Shown: positions 1 through 11,878, counted from the stretch's first letter. The stretch: 64,000 nt of DNA from Chryseobacterium sp. 3008163 (GCF_003669035.1 NZ_CP033070.1:3658001-3722000), one strand, 5' to 3'. Notes: generated from the letters alone by a model not told the origin. A program made the numbers and translations.

Positions 1-17
1 GCTGGAACATCTCATTT
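1..17 (+). rRNA. 16S rRNA, extreme 3' end (partial)
   Basis: The first bases, GCTGGAACATCTCATTTT, align with the universal 3' end of 16S rRNA (E. coli ...GGCUGGAUCACCUCCUUA). The rest of the gene lies upstream of the window. Where E. coli has CACCUCCUU, this copy reads CATCTCATT, so the CCUCC anti-Shine-Dalgarno core is absent. The tRNA-Ile/tRNA-Ala spacer and 23S that follow confirm the context. The exact mature end is uncertain by a few bases. Confidence 0.8.
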
Positions 18-170
18 TAGAGCGTCATTAGACGTTAAACAAATAAAGATACTTAAATGTATCATGTACTTACTTAAAAGAAAACGTTTTAGTTTTTTAC
101 TCGGTTGCTTATATTATAAAAATACAAAACCCACTAGAAATTAGTATCAGGGAAAGAGAGATTTTAGTTA

Positions 171-240
171 CAGAAGTTAGAGGTTAGATAATTAGAAGTT
201 AGTTTTAAAGCTAACAACTAAAAACCGACAACCGACAACT
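171..240 (+). repeat. Spacer repeat, copy 1 (16S to tRNA-Ile)
   Basis: A stretch built of TTAGAAGTTAG-like units followed by AACTAAAAACCGACAACCGACAACT. The two halves are partly complementary (AGTTAG against CTAACA) and could fold into a hairpin. A second copy follows tRNA-Ile at 333-402, and a related stretch precedes 5S. Confidence 0.6.
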
Positions 241-250
241 AAAAACATGA

Positions 251-324
251 AGTCTCGTAGCTCAGCTGGTTAGAGCGCTACACTGATAATGTAGAGGTCG
301 GCAGTTCGAGCCTGCCCGAGACTA
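251..324 (+). tRNA. tRNA-Ile (GAT)
   Basis: A 74-base cloverleaf. The acceptor arm AGTCTCG (251-257) pairs with CGAGACT (317-323), and the discriminator base is A324. The D-arm contains AGCTCAGCTGGTTAGAGC and the T-arm contains GTTCGAGCC. The anticodon GAT is at 285-287. No CCA is encoded. Its place between 16S and tRNA-Ala is the standard rrn spacer order. Confidence 0.97.
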
Positions 325-332
325 CTAATTGA

Positions 333-402
333 ATTAGAGGTTAGAAGTTAGTAATTAGAAGTTAGTTTTCAACTGACCACTAAAAACCGACAACTGACAA
401 CT
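333..402 (+). repeat. Spacer repeat, copy 2 (between the two tRNAs)
   Basis: Near copy of 171-240: GAGGTTAGAAGTTAG units followed by CACTAAAAACCGACAACTGACAACT. It lies between tRNA-Ile and tRNA-Ala, so the tRNA-Ile gene is flanked by two copies in the same orientation. Confidence 0.6.
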
Positions 403-409
403 ACTAGAG

Positions 410-483
410 GGGGAATTAGCTCAGCTGGCTAGAGCGCCTGCCTTGCACGCAGGAGGTCAAGGGTTCGACTCCCTTATTCTCCA
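410..483 (+). tRNA. tRNA-Ala (TGC)
   Basis: A 74-base cloverleaf. The acceptor GGGGAAT (410-416) pairs with ATTCTCC (476-482), with one G-U pair, and the discriminator is A483. The anticodon TGC is at 444-446 in a CTTGCAC loop. The T-arm is GGGTTCGACTCCC. No encoded CCA. Standard second tRNA of the 16S-23S spacer. Confidence 0.97.
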
Positions 484-591
484 CAGTTTTGTGCGTTTGA
501 TTTAAAAGTACGATGGATAGAGCCAAAACAAATATCCATTTATCAGACAAGCAGAAAGAATTAAGATCATTGACATTAACGGTAAAAATAT

Positions 592-623
592 CACAAAGAG
601 AAAACCGAGCGCAATTAAGCGTT
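592..623 (+). other. 23S processing stem, 5' arm
   Basis: CACAAAGAG (592-600) and GCGCAATTAAGCGTT (609-623) are complementary to CTCTTTGTG (3483-3491) and AACGCTTAATTGCGC (3456-3470) downstream of 23S. The two arms can form a long imperfect stem that closes the 23S precursor, the usual RNase III processing substrate. Confidence 0.85.
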
Positions 624-689
624 TGAGTTTACAAAAATAGCTTGGTAGCAATACTAAGCAAAAAATACTGAACTAATTAATAATTAGGA

Positions 690-3445
<2,756 letters not shown>

Positions 3446-3455
3446 CCTAATTGGC

Positions 3456-3491
3456 AACGCTTAATTGCGCAATCAAGGTTCTCTCTTTGTG
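3456..3491 (+). other. 23S processing stem, 3' arm
   Basis: AACGCTTAATTGCGC followed by GGTTCTCTCTTTGTG is the reverse complement, with small bulges, of the arm at 592-623. Together they bracket 23S. Confidence 0.85.
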
Positions 3492-3592
3492 AACATTTTT
3501 ATCGATAAAACAGTTGACAGTAAAGAGTTGACAGTTGATAGTATTATACCATCAACAATCAACCAAAAACTGACAACAATATACAACCTTTA

Positions 3593-3700
<108 letters not shown>

Positions 3701-3705
3701 TATTT

Positions 3706-3744
3706 AAAAGTCTCATACATTCAGTTGTATGAGACTTTTTTTTG
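3706..3744 (+). terminator. Intrinsic terminator of the rRNA operon
   Basis: AAAAGTCTCATACA and TGTATGAGACTTTT form a perfect 14-bp stem around a TTCAGT loop. The 3' arm runs into a T tract (3736-3743). Confidence 0.93.
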
Positions 3745-3805
3745 TCCTAAACCTTAAGTAAACCTTAAAATCTAACTCACTAACCCTTAGAATCTAAGTT
3801 TAAAC

Positions 3806-3854
<49 letters not shown>

Positions 3855-4019
3855 CCTTAGAAGCCTCAGGCATGGATTTGTAGGAGACTTTTCTTGTTCT
3901 AAATTTTAGAAATTAAGTTAAAAATAAAAGAACTTAAGTGTTTACATGATTCGAGATCTAGTTTAGGGTAAAGAAGTTAATGAAAATCAAGATAATTTAA
4001 TCCAATAATCCATACTGTT

Positions 4020-4086
4020 GCTCCGTAGGAGCAATATCTGTGTAGAAAAAAGCTGAAGCGGTCACAAGCGCGTTCCGTAGGAACGC
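4020..4086. repeat. Pair of GTAG-core palindromes
   Basis: GCTCCGTAGGAGC (4020-4032) and GCGTTCCGTAGGAACGC (4070-4086) are perfect palindromes around CCGTAGG. Identical 13-mers occur at 38574 and 38623. They look like a dispersed REP-like family. Other GC-rich palindromes (for example GCCGCTCTGCGGC near 4183) follow in the same gene-free stretch. Confidence 0.75.
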
Positions 4087-4426
4087 TATCTATTCCTCAT
4101 TTGTAAATGCTGCACAGAATTTACAGGTCGCTCTGGAGGAGTTTCTCCTTCCATGAGCTTTTGTTCATATTCTACTAACAGTCCGCCGCTCTGCGGCTTT
4201 TGGAAACAACTACACATCTTGGAAAGTTATATATTGTAATTGTTTTAAGATGATTCATAAGCTTCATTTTAATGATGAATACAAGATGATTTTTATTCAT
4301 CTTAAAATACCCACACAAATGTAATTTTGCGTAACCATCAACCATCAACCATCAACCATCAAGTAATAGTTTTGAAAATGGAAAAAGTCATTTTTTTGAC
4401 ATATAATCAAAGAATGCAGTCACCCA

Positions 4427-4514
4427 TAGCCCAGATCGAAACGGCATCCTTTTTTGTTATCCGGTAAAAGCACAGGCACAAAAAAGATATAGTGTAGAGC
4501 TGGATGAAGCTCCC
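4427..4514 (+). ncRNA. Flavo-1-like structured element, copy 1
   Basis: Conserved blocks in order: AGCCCAGATCGAAACGG, then CATCCTTTTTTG, a variable loop, CAAAAAAG, then GAGCTGGATGAAGCTCC. The T tract pairs with the A tract. The same block order occurs in reverse orientation at 27362-27430. It resembles the repeated structured element of Bacteroidota catalogued as Flavo-1. That name is from memory and rests on recognition, not on a covariance search. It encodes no open frame. Confidence 0.5.
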
Positions 4515-4578
4515 AATAAAAGAGAAAAAATAATTAAGTACAGTTATTATCTAAATATTGCATAATTGCTGATAACAT

Positions 4579-4609
4579 AAAAAATTACCATCATTGCTGA
4601 TGGTAATTG
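4579..4609 (-). terminator. Terminator of the 4634-5011 gene
   Basis: AATTACCATCA and TGATGGTAATT form an 11-bp stem. Read on the minus strand it is followed by a T tract (plus-strand AAAAAA at 4578-4584), just past the stop of the minus-strand gene. Confidence 0.75.
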
Positions 4610-4633
4610 TGGTTATTAGTTTTTTTAGCCAAA

Positions 4634-5011
4634 TTACTTTTTTATATCATCTATAATTTGTGCCTTTATTTTTCCGCTGTTTTTTAGGATTTTTATTTTA
4701 AAAAAGCCTTCTTCATTAGAATTGTTAACGATATATAATTCATTAGTAAAATTGATTTTTGTTATAACAGAATCATTTTTTGGTAGATCTTTTACTTCAT
4801 TTATGTTATTGATGTACTTTAGACTTTCAGTTTTAGATGTATTGTATAGAACGACTTCAAGATTTTCTTTACGAGAATTTTTAATCTTTAAATTCTTTTG
4901 TGCAGGTATTGTCCATAGATTTCTGTAGGTATGTCTACCTCTTTCGAACGAAGATAAAAGAAAGACCAAAACAAAAATGATGGATAGTGAATAGTAGTAA
5001 GAGCTTTTCAT
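4634..5011 (-). CDS. Hypothetical membrane-anchored protein
   Basis: A 125-residue protein that I do not recognise. Residues 6-21 are a single hydrophobic segment with no lipobox and no obvious signal peptidase site, so a membrane anchor is as likely as a signal peptide. The rest is polar and Lys/Asn-rich, probably periplasmic. It stands alone, transcribed away from the LuxR-type gene at 5163 and followed by its own terminator. The 150-base divergent gap holds the promoters of both. No function can be assigned. Confidence 0.6.
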   Translation of the reverse strand: MKSSYYYSLSIIFVLVFLLSSFERGRHTYRNLWTIPAQKNLKIKNSRKENLEVVLYNTSKTESLKYINNINEVKDLPKNDSVITKINFTNELYIVNNSNEEGFFKIKILKNSGKIKAQIIDDIKK

Positions 5012-5162
5012 TGTAAAAGTTTTTAAGTTGATATTAATTCTATGTCTGATGATTTTTTTGTAAAGGTATTACTGTGACTGTTGTAAAGCCCTACACTTTT
5101 GTGTAGATTTGCCTGATAATCATAAAAACTACACTTTCGGGTAGTATGATTTTTGGTAAAAT

Positions 5163-5920
5163 ATGGAAGAGATCAATAAATTCTTTAATGATAAAAATAT
5201 AATCAATAAGAGTTCGCAGATTGATTACACTCAGATTAATAACTATCTTGAAATTGCTAAAGCATTTTCTAGGATAACCTATCAGAGTTTCTATATTATT
5301 GATTATGAAAGAAAACGTTTGAATATGTTTCAGATAACCCTTTATTTTTATGTGGAAAGTCAGCGGATGAAGTCCTGAAGTTGGGCTATGAATTTTATTT
5401 TAAAAACGTCATCCCTGATGATTTAGAGTTGCTTCTAAAAATTAACGAAATTGGATTTAATTTTTACGAAAATATACTTTTAGAAGAAAGAAAACTCTAC
5501 ACAATTTCTTATGACTTCCACATCATCAATGAGAAAAGCAATTCTGTTCTGATTAACCATAAATTGACCCCGCTGTTTCTTACAAACGATGGTAAAATAT
5601 GGAAAGCGATGTGCATGGTTTCGCTTTCAAATAATCAGTCTTCAGGTAATATTTTTATTAGCAAAGAAAATTCGGATGAGACTTTTGAATATGATCTAAG
5701 TGAACTTAAATGGATCAAGAAAGAAAAGAAAAAACTTTCGCCGAGAGAATATGAAATACTGAGTCTTTATGCTGGTGGGCTCAAGATCAATGAAATTGCT
5801 CAGAAACTTTTTATTACTGCAGATACTGTTAAATTTCATCGTAAAAAACTCTTTGAAAAAATTGAGGTAGATAACATTGCTGAAGCCTTGAATTATGCTA
5901 AAATCAATAAATTATTGTAA
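5163..5920 (+). pseudogene. LuxR-family HTH regulator, frameshifted
   Basis: Two frames together encode one protein of about 252 residues. The first 50 codons run to position 5320. Adding one T to the TTT at 5318-5320 restores continuous reading, giving FEYVSDNPLFLCG...LKLGYEF. The N-terminal two thirds is a PAS-like sensory region of the kind seen in Chryseobacterium regulators. The C-terminal 65 residues are a LuxR-type HTH (LSPREYEILSLYAGGLKINEIA, TVKFHRKKLFEK). As sequenced, the DNA-binding part is separated from its sensor domain. The lesion is one base in a homopolymer, so sequencing error is a serious alternative to true inactivation. Target genes are unknown. Confidence 0.75.
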
Positions 5921-6059
5921 TCTAAAATCTTTTTATCCTCATTCTAAATTTTTCAATCTCAATTAAGTACATTACTTAGGGAAATATTTTTTCTGATTTA
6001 AATGTTTTTAGGTCTAATATTTGTATCTTTAGTACAAACTCAATGACCTCTATTTATTT

Positions 6060-7088
6060 ATGAAAAAATTATTTTTGAAACAATCATTATTCTACACTTT
6101 ATTTTTTGCATTATTACTTACTGGATGTAAGAAAGATAACGAAAAAATAGACAACCAGTCACAAAGTACATCTTCAGGAACTTTATCAGACGAAAAGAAA
6201 TCAGATTCAGTAGCTACAAAAGCTGAAATAAAAGAATCTGTACCACCTGCAATGCAGGAAAACGGTTTTTACAATGCTTTTGCTATTCCGAAAGATAAGA
6301 AGCTAAGAGATTCTTTATATTCAATTTTTAGTAAAAAATATACCGAAAGGGAACGTTATGCAATTTTAGCACTCAACAGATTAGATTCTAAAAGTAAATG
6401 GAATTCTGATACTTTAGTTGTTCCGGCAAAGATTGATACTACTTTGATGGCGTATTCTCCCTTTCCGATGCAGCTTGATGTGTTGAGTGAGGTGAAAAAG
6501 TTTGTCGTTTTCTCTTACCCGATTCAGGCTTATGGAGTTTATTCCAATGGAACGTTGGTGAAATGGGGACCGACAAGTATGGGTAAAAAAACTGCACAAA
6601 CGACAAGAGGTTTAATGTTTGCAAATTGGAAAAAGAAATTGGCCATATCTACCGTTAAAAGCGAGTGGAAATTGCCTTATAATTTTAATATTCATAATAC
6701 TCACGGGATTGGATGGCATCAGTATGACCTTCCTGGCTATCCTGCTTCACATTCTTGTTTGAGATTGTTGATGAAAGATGCAATTTGGTTGTACAGTTAT
6801 GCTGATACCTGGATATTAAATCCGGGTGGAGCAACTACAAAAGCCAACGGAACACCAGTGATTGTTTTTGGAGACTACCCATGGGGAAAAAGAAAACCTT
6901 GGAGAAATCTTTTAAATGATCCAAATGCCAACAACATTTCTGTTGAAGAGATGACCAATTTGATCAAACCTCATGTTGAAAAAATGGTAAAAGAACAAAC
7001 CAATAGAGAAAAAGTTTCTGATTCTATCAAAGCAGCAAAAGTGATGGAAGTTACAGATCCAGCTGTAGAACCGGAAGCTACCAACTAA
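6060..7088 (+). CDS. L,D-transpeptidase family lipoprotein (YkuD)
   Basis: 342 residues. The N-terminus has a lipoprotein signal with lipobox LLTGC (Cys23), then a Ser/Lys-rich linker to about residue 60. The YkuD catalytic domain occupies roughly residues 145-275. The catalytic motif is HGIGWH...ASHSCLRL, with nucleophile Cys233, His231 and Arg235, and SHS in place of the more common SHG. The family forms 3-3 peptidoglycan cross-links or attaches proteins to peptidoglycan in the periplasm. The last four bases overlap the convergent gene at 7085. An A/T-rich promoter with TATCTTTA lies about 30 bases upstream. Confidence 0.88.
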   Translation: MKKLFLKQSLFYTLFFALLLTGCKKDNEKIDNQSQSTSSGTLSDEKKSDSVATKAEIKESVPPAMQENGFYNAFAIPKDKKLRDSLYSIFSKKYTERERYAILALNRLDSKSKWNSDTLVVPAKIDTTLMAYSPFPMQLDVLSEVKKFVVFSYPIQAYGVYSNGTLVKWGPTSMGKKTAQTTRGLMFANWKKKLAISTVKSEWKLPYNFNIHNTHGIGWHQYDLPGYPASHSCLRLLMKDAIWLYSYADTWILNPGGATTKANGTPVIVFGDYPWGKRKPWRNLLNDPNANNISVEEMTNLIKPHVEKMVKEQTNREKVSDSIKAAKVMEVTDPAVEPEATN

Positions 7089-7609
7089 ATTTTCTTTTCA
7101 TGATGTAAGGTCGATTCTTCAGCAAACTTTCTGAGTTTTTTCATCTCATCTTTAGCTTTTATTTGTCCGATTCTTGCTGCAGCATACGTTGCGGCAATAC
7201 ACAACAGCATGGCAAATGAAGCATTTAAAGCCCAAGGATATTCAAAACTTTTGATTTGCTTTTCAACGTAATACATGGTGAAAAATGTCATCCAGAGAAT
7301 GGAAAACAGAAAGTAGAGAAACATAAAGAATGTCCAGACCGAAGAACTTGGTCCAAAAACTCCTCTTATAACGGTTTGGTCATCTTCAATTTCTGTACGA
7401 AGAGACAATTGAGGTTGCCAATATTGTTCGTATATGGTTTCTACACAGATGGTAGCCATTTCTTTGTTAATATTTCCTGAAAACTCACCTTTATGTTCAG
7501 CCAAATATTTTTTGAGATTTTCGGCATAAGCTTCTTTACTCAAATGGGTGTACATTTTGAATCTCGGCCGATTTCTTATTTTGTCTAAGGTGGTTTCTTC
7601 TGTTTGCAT
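7085..7609 (-). CDS. Hypothetical two-helix membrane protein
   Basis: 174 residues, family not recognised. A soluble N-terminal half (about residues 1-85) is followed by two predicted membrane helices (about 90-112 and 127-148). A charged cytoplasmic tail (KAKDEMKKLRKFAEESTLHHEKK) follows. The start at 7609 lies one base from the stop of the upstream minus-strand gene (7611), so the two are probably co-transcribed. It overlaps the L,D-transpeptidase stop tail-to-tail by four bases. Confidence 0.75.
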   Translation of the reverse strand: MQTEETTLDKIRNRPRFKMYTHLSKEAYAENLKKYLAEHKGEFSGNINKEMATICVETIYEQYWQPQLSLRTEIEDDQTVIRGVFGPSSSVWTFFMFLYFLFSILWMTFFTMYYVEKQIKSFEYPWALNASFAMLLCIAATYAAARIGQIKAKDEMKKLRKFAEESTLHHEKKI

Positions 7610-7610
7610 A

Positions 7611-8936
7611 TTAATCTTGATAAGGTATTGGGTCTTCTAATGTAAAACTAAGGCGAAGTTCCTGATTTTTTCTCATAATAACCATATTAATTGTTTTTCC
7701 TTCATCAGATTTCATCATTTCCATGATTTTTTGCAACGTCATATCAGCTGTTTTTCTTCCATTGATAGAGATAAGTTGATCGCCTTTCTTTAATCCCGCT
7801 TTGTCAGAAGGAGAGTCTTTTCTCACTCCGGCAATCGAAAAGAAAGGTTTTAGCACGAATTTGTATTGTAATGTATTACTTATAACTGTTGATTCTGCAG
7901 AATTGCTTTGTCTGTTTTTACTTTCAAGATTAACCAAATCTTTTTCCCACTGCAATCCATCTTGTTGAAAATCTAAACCACTCATGTTGAAGTGAAACGG
8001 GTCATTGTAATTTTTGTTTTTTCTCAAATATAATTTTTGATTTTTGTAATCAAAAACTGTCGTGAATCTCCTTAAAATATCTCCACCAATAGAACCTTTT
8101 CTTTCAACAACTAAGTTAACATGTTGAATAGAAAATTCATCAGGCATTGCGGTCAAAGGTTTTTCAAATTTAAAATCTCCCAAATAAAAATTGTGGATAC
8201 GGCTTCTTTTGCCAAAAATATCGCCATTAAATCCTCTTCCTAAATAATCATCAATATTCGGTCGATTATAAACGAAATTTTTAATCAAAATAGGGAAGAG
8301 CCAAATGGCATCACTGTTTCCCATATCAATCAAAAGCTTTGAATTTTTTTTCTCGTTAGTCATTTCTACATCAGCAAAAATATAAGGTTTATTCCTTTCG
8401 ATGGAAATAGGCAATTCATCAAATTTTTTAATTCTTTTTTTGAATAAATCATCATTGTTGTAAACAGTGATTTTTTTCGAACTGTAATCTATTGCAACAG
8501 GATAGTTTTTAAAAAAATGATAGCCAATAATGCCATTGACAGGAATTCCGACGTGGGATGAGATGTTAAAATCCTGATCCAAAATAATAAACAGAGTAAA
8601 AGAAGTATTGATAAAATGTTCTCCTATTTTTCCAATATTGTAATCAGATTTAAAGCCTTCAATACTTTCACTTCCTCCAAGTCCAGAGAATTTCATTTTT
8701 TCTAAAGGTGATAGTTTTAATTCTTTGTTTTCTAAACTGAAAATGGTGGTTTCTGCAACTCCTGTGTCTAACATAAAGGTAAGTTCAGCACCATTTACCG
8801 TAATCGGAATGAATATCAAATTATTAATCAGCTTGAAAGGAATGACTATTTTTTTTGCATCTTTAATCTCAAAGCTATTTTGAGCACTCGCAAAAACGCT
8901 GAACATACAAATGAATAAAAAATACACTAATTTCAT
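7611..8936 (-). CDS. Retropepsin-like aspartyl protease with PDZ domain
   Basis: 441 residues with an N-terminal signal peptide (cleavage near ASA-QN, residue 19). Two aspartyl-protease-like halves follow. The first has the classical FMLDTG motif (Asp57). The second has LLIDMG, where DMG replaces DTG/DSG. A C-terminal PDZ domain spans roughly residues 360-432 (KDSPSDKAGLKKGDQLISING). This architecture is known in Bacteroidota as periplasmic or surface aspartyl proteases of undefined substrate. It probably forms an operon with the two-helix membrane protein directly downstream. Confidence 0.85.
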   Translation of the reverse strand: MKLVYFLFICMFSVFASAQNSFEIKDAKKIVIPFKLINNLIFIPITVNGAELTFMLDTGVAETTIFSLENKELKLSPLEKMKFSGLGGSESIEGFKSDYNIGKIGEHFINTSFTLFIILDQDFNISSHVGIPVNGIIGYHFFKNYPVAIDYSSKKITVYNNDDLFKKRIKKFDELPISIERNKPYIFADVEMTNEKKNSKLLIDMGNSDAIWLFPILIKNFVYNRPNIDDYLGRGFNGDIFGKRSRIHNFYLGDFKFEKPLTAMPDEFSIQHVNLVVERKGSIGGDILRRFTTVFDYKNQKLYLRKNKNYNDPFHFNMSGLDFQQDGLQWEKDLVNLESKNRQSNSAESTVISNTLQYKFVLKPFFSIAGVRKDSPSDKAGLKKGDQLISINGRKTADMTLQKIMEMMKSDEGKTINMVIMRKNQELRLSFTLEDPIPYQD

Positions 8937-9024
8937 CTTATTAAATTACTAAAATATTTGATTTAAAAATAAAAAACATTCTCAAATTGTTGAGAATGTT
9001 TAAAAATGATTAAGGAAATATCTT

Positions 9025-9663
9025 TTATTTTGAAAAGAATTCCATTAAATCGATATAATTTTTTTGGTTGACACCGTGGCCGCTCATGTATTCTCTGAAA
9101 GTAAAATAACAGCTCAAATCATACAGCAAATCTGCAGCTTTTCTTCCCCATTCCATAGGAATAATGGCATCGTCAGTACCGTGGGAAACGAAAAACCGAA
9201 GTTTCTCAAGCTTTTTTTTGTCTTTTACAATGTCTGTCAGCAATTTTTCTTCAGGATAACTGCTCAAACACGCAACATAATTAAAAAGATCAGGATATTT
9301 TAAAGCTAAACTGTAGCATAAAATTCCACCCTGACTGAATCCACAAAGATGTGTTTTGTTATCCGTAAGCCCATATTTGTTGGAGATGGCCATAATGTTT
9401 TGTAAAACACTCTCTAATGCTTCTTTTGCCTGATCGATGTCTATAAACTGCTCAGGATTATTAAAATCAATATCAAACCATGAATATCCTTCAAATTGAG
9501 TTTCTCTCGGAGCTCTGAAACTTACCAGAATCCAGTCAGTGGGAAGACTTTCTCTAAAACTAAAAAGATCTTGCTCATTGCTGCCGTAACCATGAAGCAT
9601 AAAGAGAATAGGAGTTTTTGAGGTAATGTTTTCCGGCTCTCTGACGATGTAATCTAAATTCAT
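9025..9663 (-). CDS. Alpha/beta hydrolase (carboxylesterase/phospholipase family)
   Basis: 212 residues, the usual length for the Abhydrolase_2 family. The oxyanion-hole motif is LHGYGSNEQDL (residues 23-33). The nucleophile elbow is GFSQG with Ser110. The probable acid is Asp165 in HGTDDAIIP and the base is His196 in SGHGV. There is no signal peptide, so it is cytoplasmic. Family members hydrolyse short-chain carboxylic or lysophospholipid esters; the substrate cannot be told from sequence. It stands alone on the minus strand. Confidence 0.85.
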   Translation of the reverse strand: MNLDYIVREPENITSKTPILFMLHGYGSNEQDLFSFRESLPTDWILVSFRAPRETQFEGYSWFDIDFNNPEQFIDIDQAKEALESVLQNIMAISNKYGLTDNKTHLCGFSQGGILCYSLALKYPDLFNYVACLSSYPEEKLLTDIVKDKKKLEKLRFFVSHGTDDAIIPMEWGRKAADLLYDLSCYFTFREYMSGHGVNQKNYIDLMEFFSK

Positions 9664-9899
9664 ATACTAAGAATCTATTTTTTATTGTTAAATGGAATCG
9701 CTGTAAAAATTAATTTAAATCTAAGCGATTGATAGAGCAAAGATAATTAATAATGATTTATTTAAATTAAAAATAGTAAGTGTCAGAATGAGAACAAACA
9801 CAATGAAATTGCCTATAGGTCTTTTGTTGAATTGCTATTGATTGTATTTTTTTATTGGAAATTTTACATAAAAGTTATTTTTATATTGATAAAAATCCT

Positions 9900-9907
9900 A
9901 TATTTGA
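9900..9907 (+). promoter_or_regulatory. -7 box of the 9932 lipoprotein gene
   Basis: TATATTTG matches the Bacteroidota -7 consensus TAnnTTTG, 24 bases before the start codon. The 268-base gap from 9664 otherwise shows only A/T-rich sequence. Confidence 0.6.
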
Positions 9908-9931
9908 AACATTAAAAATCTATTCGGAGAA

Positions 9932-10366
9932 ATGAAGCAAATTTACAAATCAAAAAGTTTACATAGACTTTCATTAATGGTAGTCGCATTATTTTCTGTT
10001 GTATCTGTTATGAATTCTTGTAAAGATGATGACGAAGACGAGTTTCAAGATCACCTTGTACAGTTTGAAGCAAAATTGGTAAAAGGTACAGGAACAGCAA
10101 TACCAGTATTTAAAACTATCGTTACTCAGGTTGGAGTAAGCCAAAATACTAATTTTGATACACCAGGTCTTGTTTGGGCAAGCGACGAATTTTTCGTAAA
10201 CTCAAGCCAGTCTCAACTTAATTTAGATGCAAATGCACTTCTTACAAATGCAGATTCTCAATTAATCGTTACATTATACGTTGATGGAGTGGTTGCAAAA
10301 TCTGACACCGCAACGGGAGTAGGAACAAAAGACGCCTCTATTGATTACAGCTTTTTAGAGTTGTAA
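9932..10366 (+). CDS. Hypothetical lipoprotein
   Basis: 144 residues. The signal sequence ends in VMNSC (Cys30), followed by an acidic KDDDEDE stretch typical of surface-exposed Bacteroidota lipoproteins. The rest is a Thr/Asn/Val-rich, probably beta-sheet domain that I do not recognise. It is monocistronic: own TATATTTG box upstream and a strong terminator immediately downstream. GGAGAA just before the ATG looks like a Shine-Dalgarno sequence, which is unusual for this window. Confidence 0.75.
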   Translation: MKQIYKSKSLHRLSLMVVALFSVVSVMNSCKDDDEDEFQDHLVQFEAKLVKGTGTAIPVFKTIVTQVGVSQNTNFDTPGLVWASDEFFVNSSQSQLNLDANALLTNADSQLIVTLYVDGVVAKSDTATGVGTKDASIDYSFLEL

Positions 10367-10383
10367 TTAATTTAAAAATAAAA

Positions 10384-10413
10384 TAAAAAAACCGCCAATC
10401 GGCGGTTTTTTTT
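10384..10413. terminator. Bidirectional terminator
   Basis: AAACCGCC and GGCGGTTT form a stem around AATC, with an A tract before and a T tract after. It can end both the plus-strand lipoprotein gene and the minus-strand tyrS. Confidence 0.9.
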
Positions 10414-10429
10414 GATATGGATTGAAATA

Positions 10430-11725
10430 TTATATTGCTTTTACAATAAAATAATTCTTCTTTCCTTTTTGAAGTAATAAGAATTTACCGTCAATTAAAT
10501 CGCTTTCATTGGCAGTATACACTTCATTTACTTTTTCTTTATTTACAGAGATTGCATTTCCTTTCAACTCTCTTGTAGCTTCACTTTTAGATTTTAAAAA
10601 CCCTGATTTTTCAGAAAGTAAATCAACAATATTGATTCCTAAAACGTCAGCTTTTGTAACATCTTTCTGAGGTACACCTTCAAAAATTTCTAAGAAAATT
10701 TCTTCGTCAAGACTTGCTAAATCTTCAGCAGTAGATTTTCCGAAAAGAATTTTAGTAGCTTTCAAAGCTCTTTCATATTCCTCTCTACCGTGAACCCAAA
10801 CTGTAACTTCTTCAGCTAGTTTCTTTTGTAATTTTCTATCGCCAGGATCTGTTTGATGTTCTGCAATTAAACTTTCAATTTCTTCTTGTCCTAGGAACGT
10901 ATAGAATTTTATGAATCTTTCTGCATCACTATCGGTTGCATTCAACCAAAATTGGTAGAATTTATAAGGTGAAGTTTTCTTTTTATCTAACCAGTAATTT
11001 TCTCCGCTTTCAGACTTTCCGAATTTCGAACCGTCAGCTTTCGTAATCAAAGGAACCGTTAAGGCAAAAGCTTCTCCCTGTGCTTTTCTACGTATTAATT
11101 CTGTTCCTGTAGTAATATTTCCCCACTGATCAGAACCTCCCATCTGAAGTTTTACACCATTATTTTGGTATAAATGAAGGAAATCATATCCCTGAATCAA
11201 TTGGTAAGTAAATTCAGTAAAACTCATTCCGTCAACACCAGCTTCTCCTGAAAGTCTTTTCTTCACAGAATCTTTCGCCATCATGTAGTTGACCGTAATA
11301 TTTTTCCCAACATTTTTAGCAAAATCAAGGAATGAGATTTTCTTCATCCAATCGTAATTGTTCACCAATTCTGCTCTGTTGGTTTCATTTCCTTCAAAAT
11401 TCAAAAATCTTGAAAGTTGGTTTTGCAGACAGTCAACATAATGTAAAAGCGTTTCTTCATCCAAAAGATTTCTTTCGGCGGATTTTCCTGAAGGATCTCC
11501 AATCATTCCTGTAGCACCACCAACCAAAGCAATCGGCTTGTGACCGTGTTGCTGAAAGTGAGCCAAAATCTTAATCTGAATAAGACTTCCGATATGTAAA
11601 GAATCTGCGGTAGGATCGAACCCGATATAGGCAGTGGTCATCTCCTTATTCAGTTGTTCGTCGGTTCCGGGCATCATGTCAGAAAAAAGACCTCGCCATT
11701 TCAGTTCTTCAATAAAAGAGTTCAT
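10430..11725 (-). CDS. tyrS: Tyrosyl-tRNA synthetase
   Basis: 431 residues, the normal length for bacterial TyrRS. It charges tRNA-Tyr with tyrosine in the cytoplasm. The class I HIGH signature appears as HIGS (residues 44-47) in a [14 protein letters not shown] context. The KMSKS loop is KFGKS (about residue 230). The C-terminal S4-like RNA-binding domain covers the last 70 residues ([19 protein letters not shown]). It is a single gene read from a TATCTTTG box and ended by the hairpin at 10384. Confidence 0.98.
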   Translation of the reverse strand: MNSFIEELKWRGLFSDMMPGTDEQLNKEMTTAYIGFDPTADSLHIGSLIQIKILAHFQQHGHKPIALVGGATGMIGDPSGKSAERNLLDEETLLHYVDCLQNQLSRFLNFEGNETNRAELVNNYDWMKKISFLDFAKNVGKNITVNYMMAKDSVKKRLSGEAGVDGMSFTEFTYQLIQGYDFLHLYQNNGVKLQMGGSDQWGNITTGTELIRRKAQGEAFALTVPLITKADGSKFGKSESGENYWLDKKKTSPYKFYQFWLNATDSDAERFIKFYTFLGQEEIESLIAEHQTDPGDRKLQKKLAEEVTVWVHGREEYERALKATKILFGKSTAEDLASLDEEIFLEIFEGVPQKDVTKADVLGINIVDLLSEKSGFLKSKSEATRELKGNAISVNKEKVNEVYTANESDLIDGKFLLLQKGKKNYFIVKAI

Positions 11726-11750
11726 TATTTTTTGTTTAAAATTTAAGGTG

Positions 11751-11758
11751 CAAAGATA
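11751..11758 (-). promoter_or_regulatory. -7 box of tyrS
   Basis: On the minus strand this reads TATCTTTG, an exact TAnnTTTG match 25 bases before the tyrS start codon. Confidence 0.65.
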
Positions 11759-11864
11759 AGTAAAATATAGAATGTGAAATAAATAGACTGTTCTACGACT
11801 TTATCTAAATTTCTAAAATCCCTAATTCATTTAATTTTTTAATTATTTAATCTTTTAATTTTAA

Positions 11865-11872
11865 TAAATTTG
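11865..11872 (+). promoter_or_regulatory. -7 box of the sigma factor gene
   Basis: TAAATTTG, an exact consensus match, ends only six bases before the ATG at 11879. With the usual start-site spacing, the transcript would begin at or next to the start codon. Confidence 0.65.
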
Positions 11873-11878
11873 TTAGCA

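Noticed and set aside
5163..5920. Programmed frameshifting in the LuxR-type gene
   Set aside because: No slippery heptamer or downstream structure, and the same one-base homopolymer loss occurs in seven other loci.
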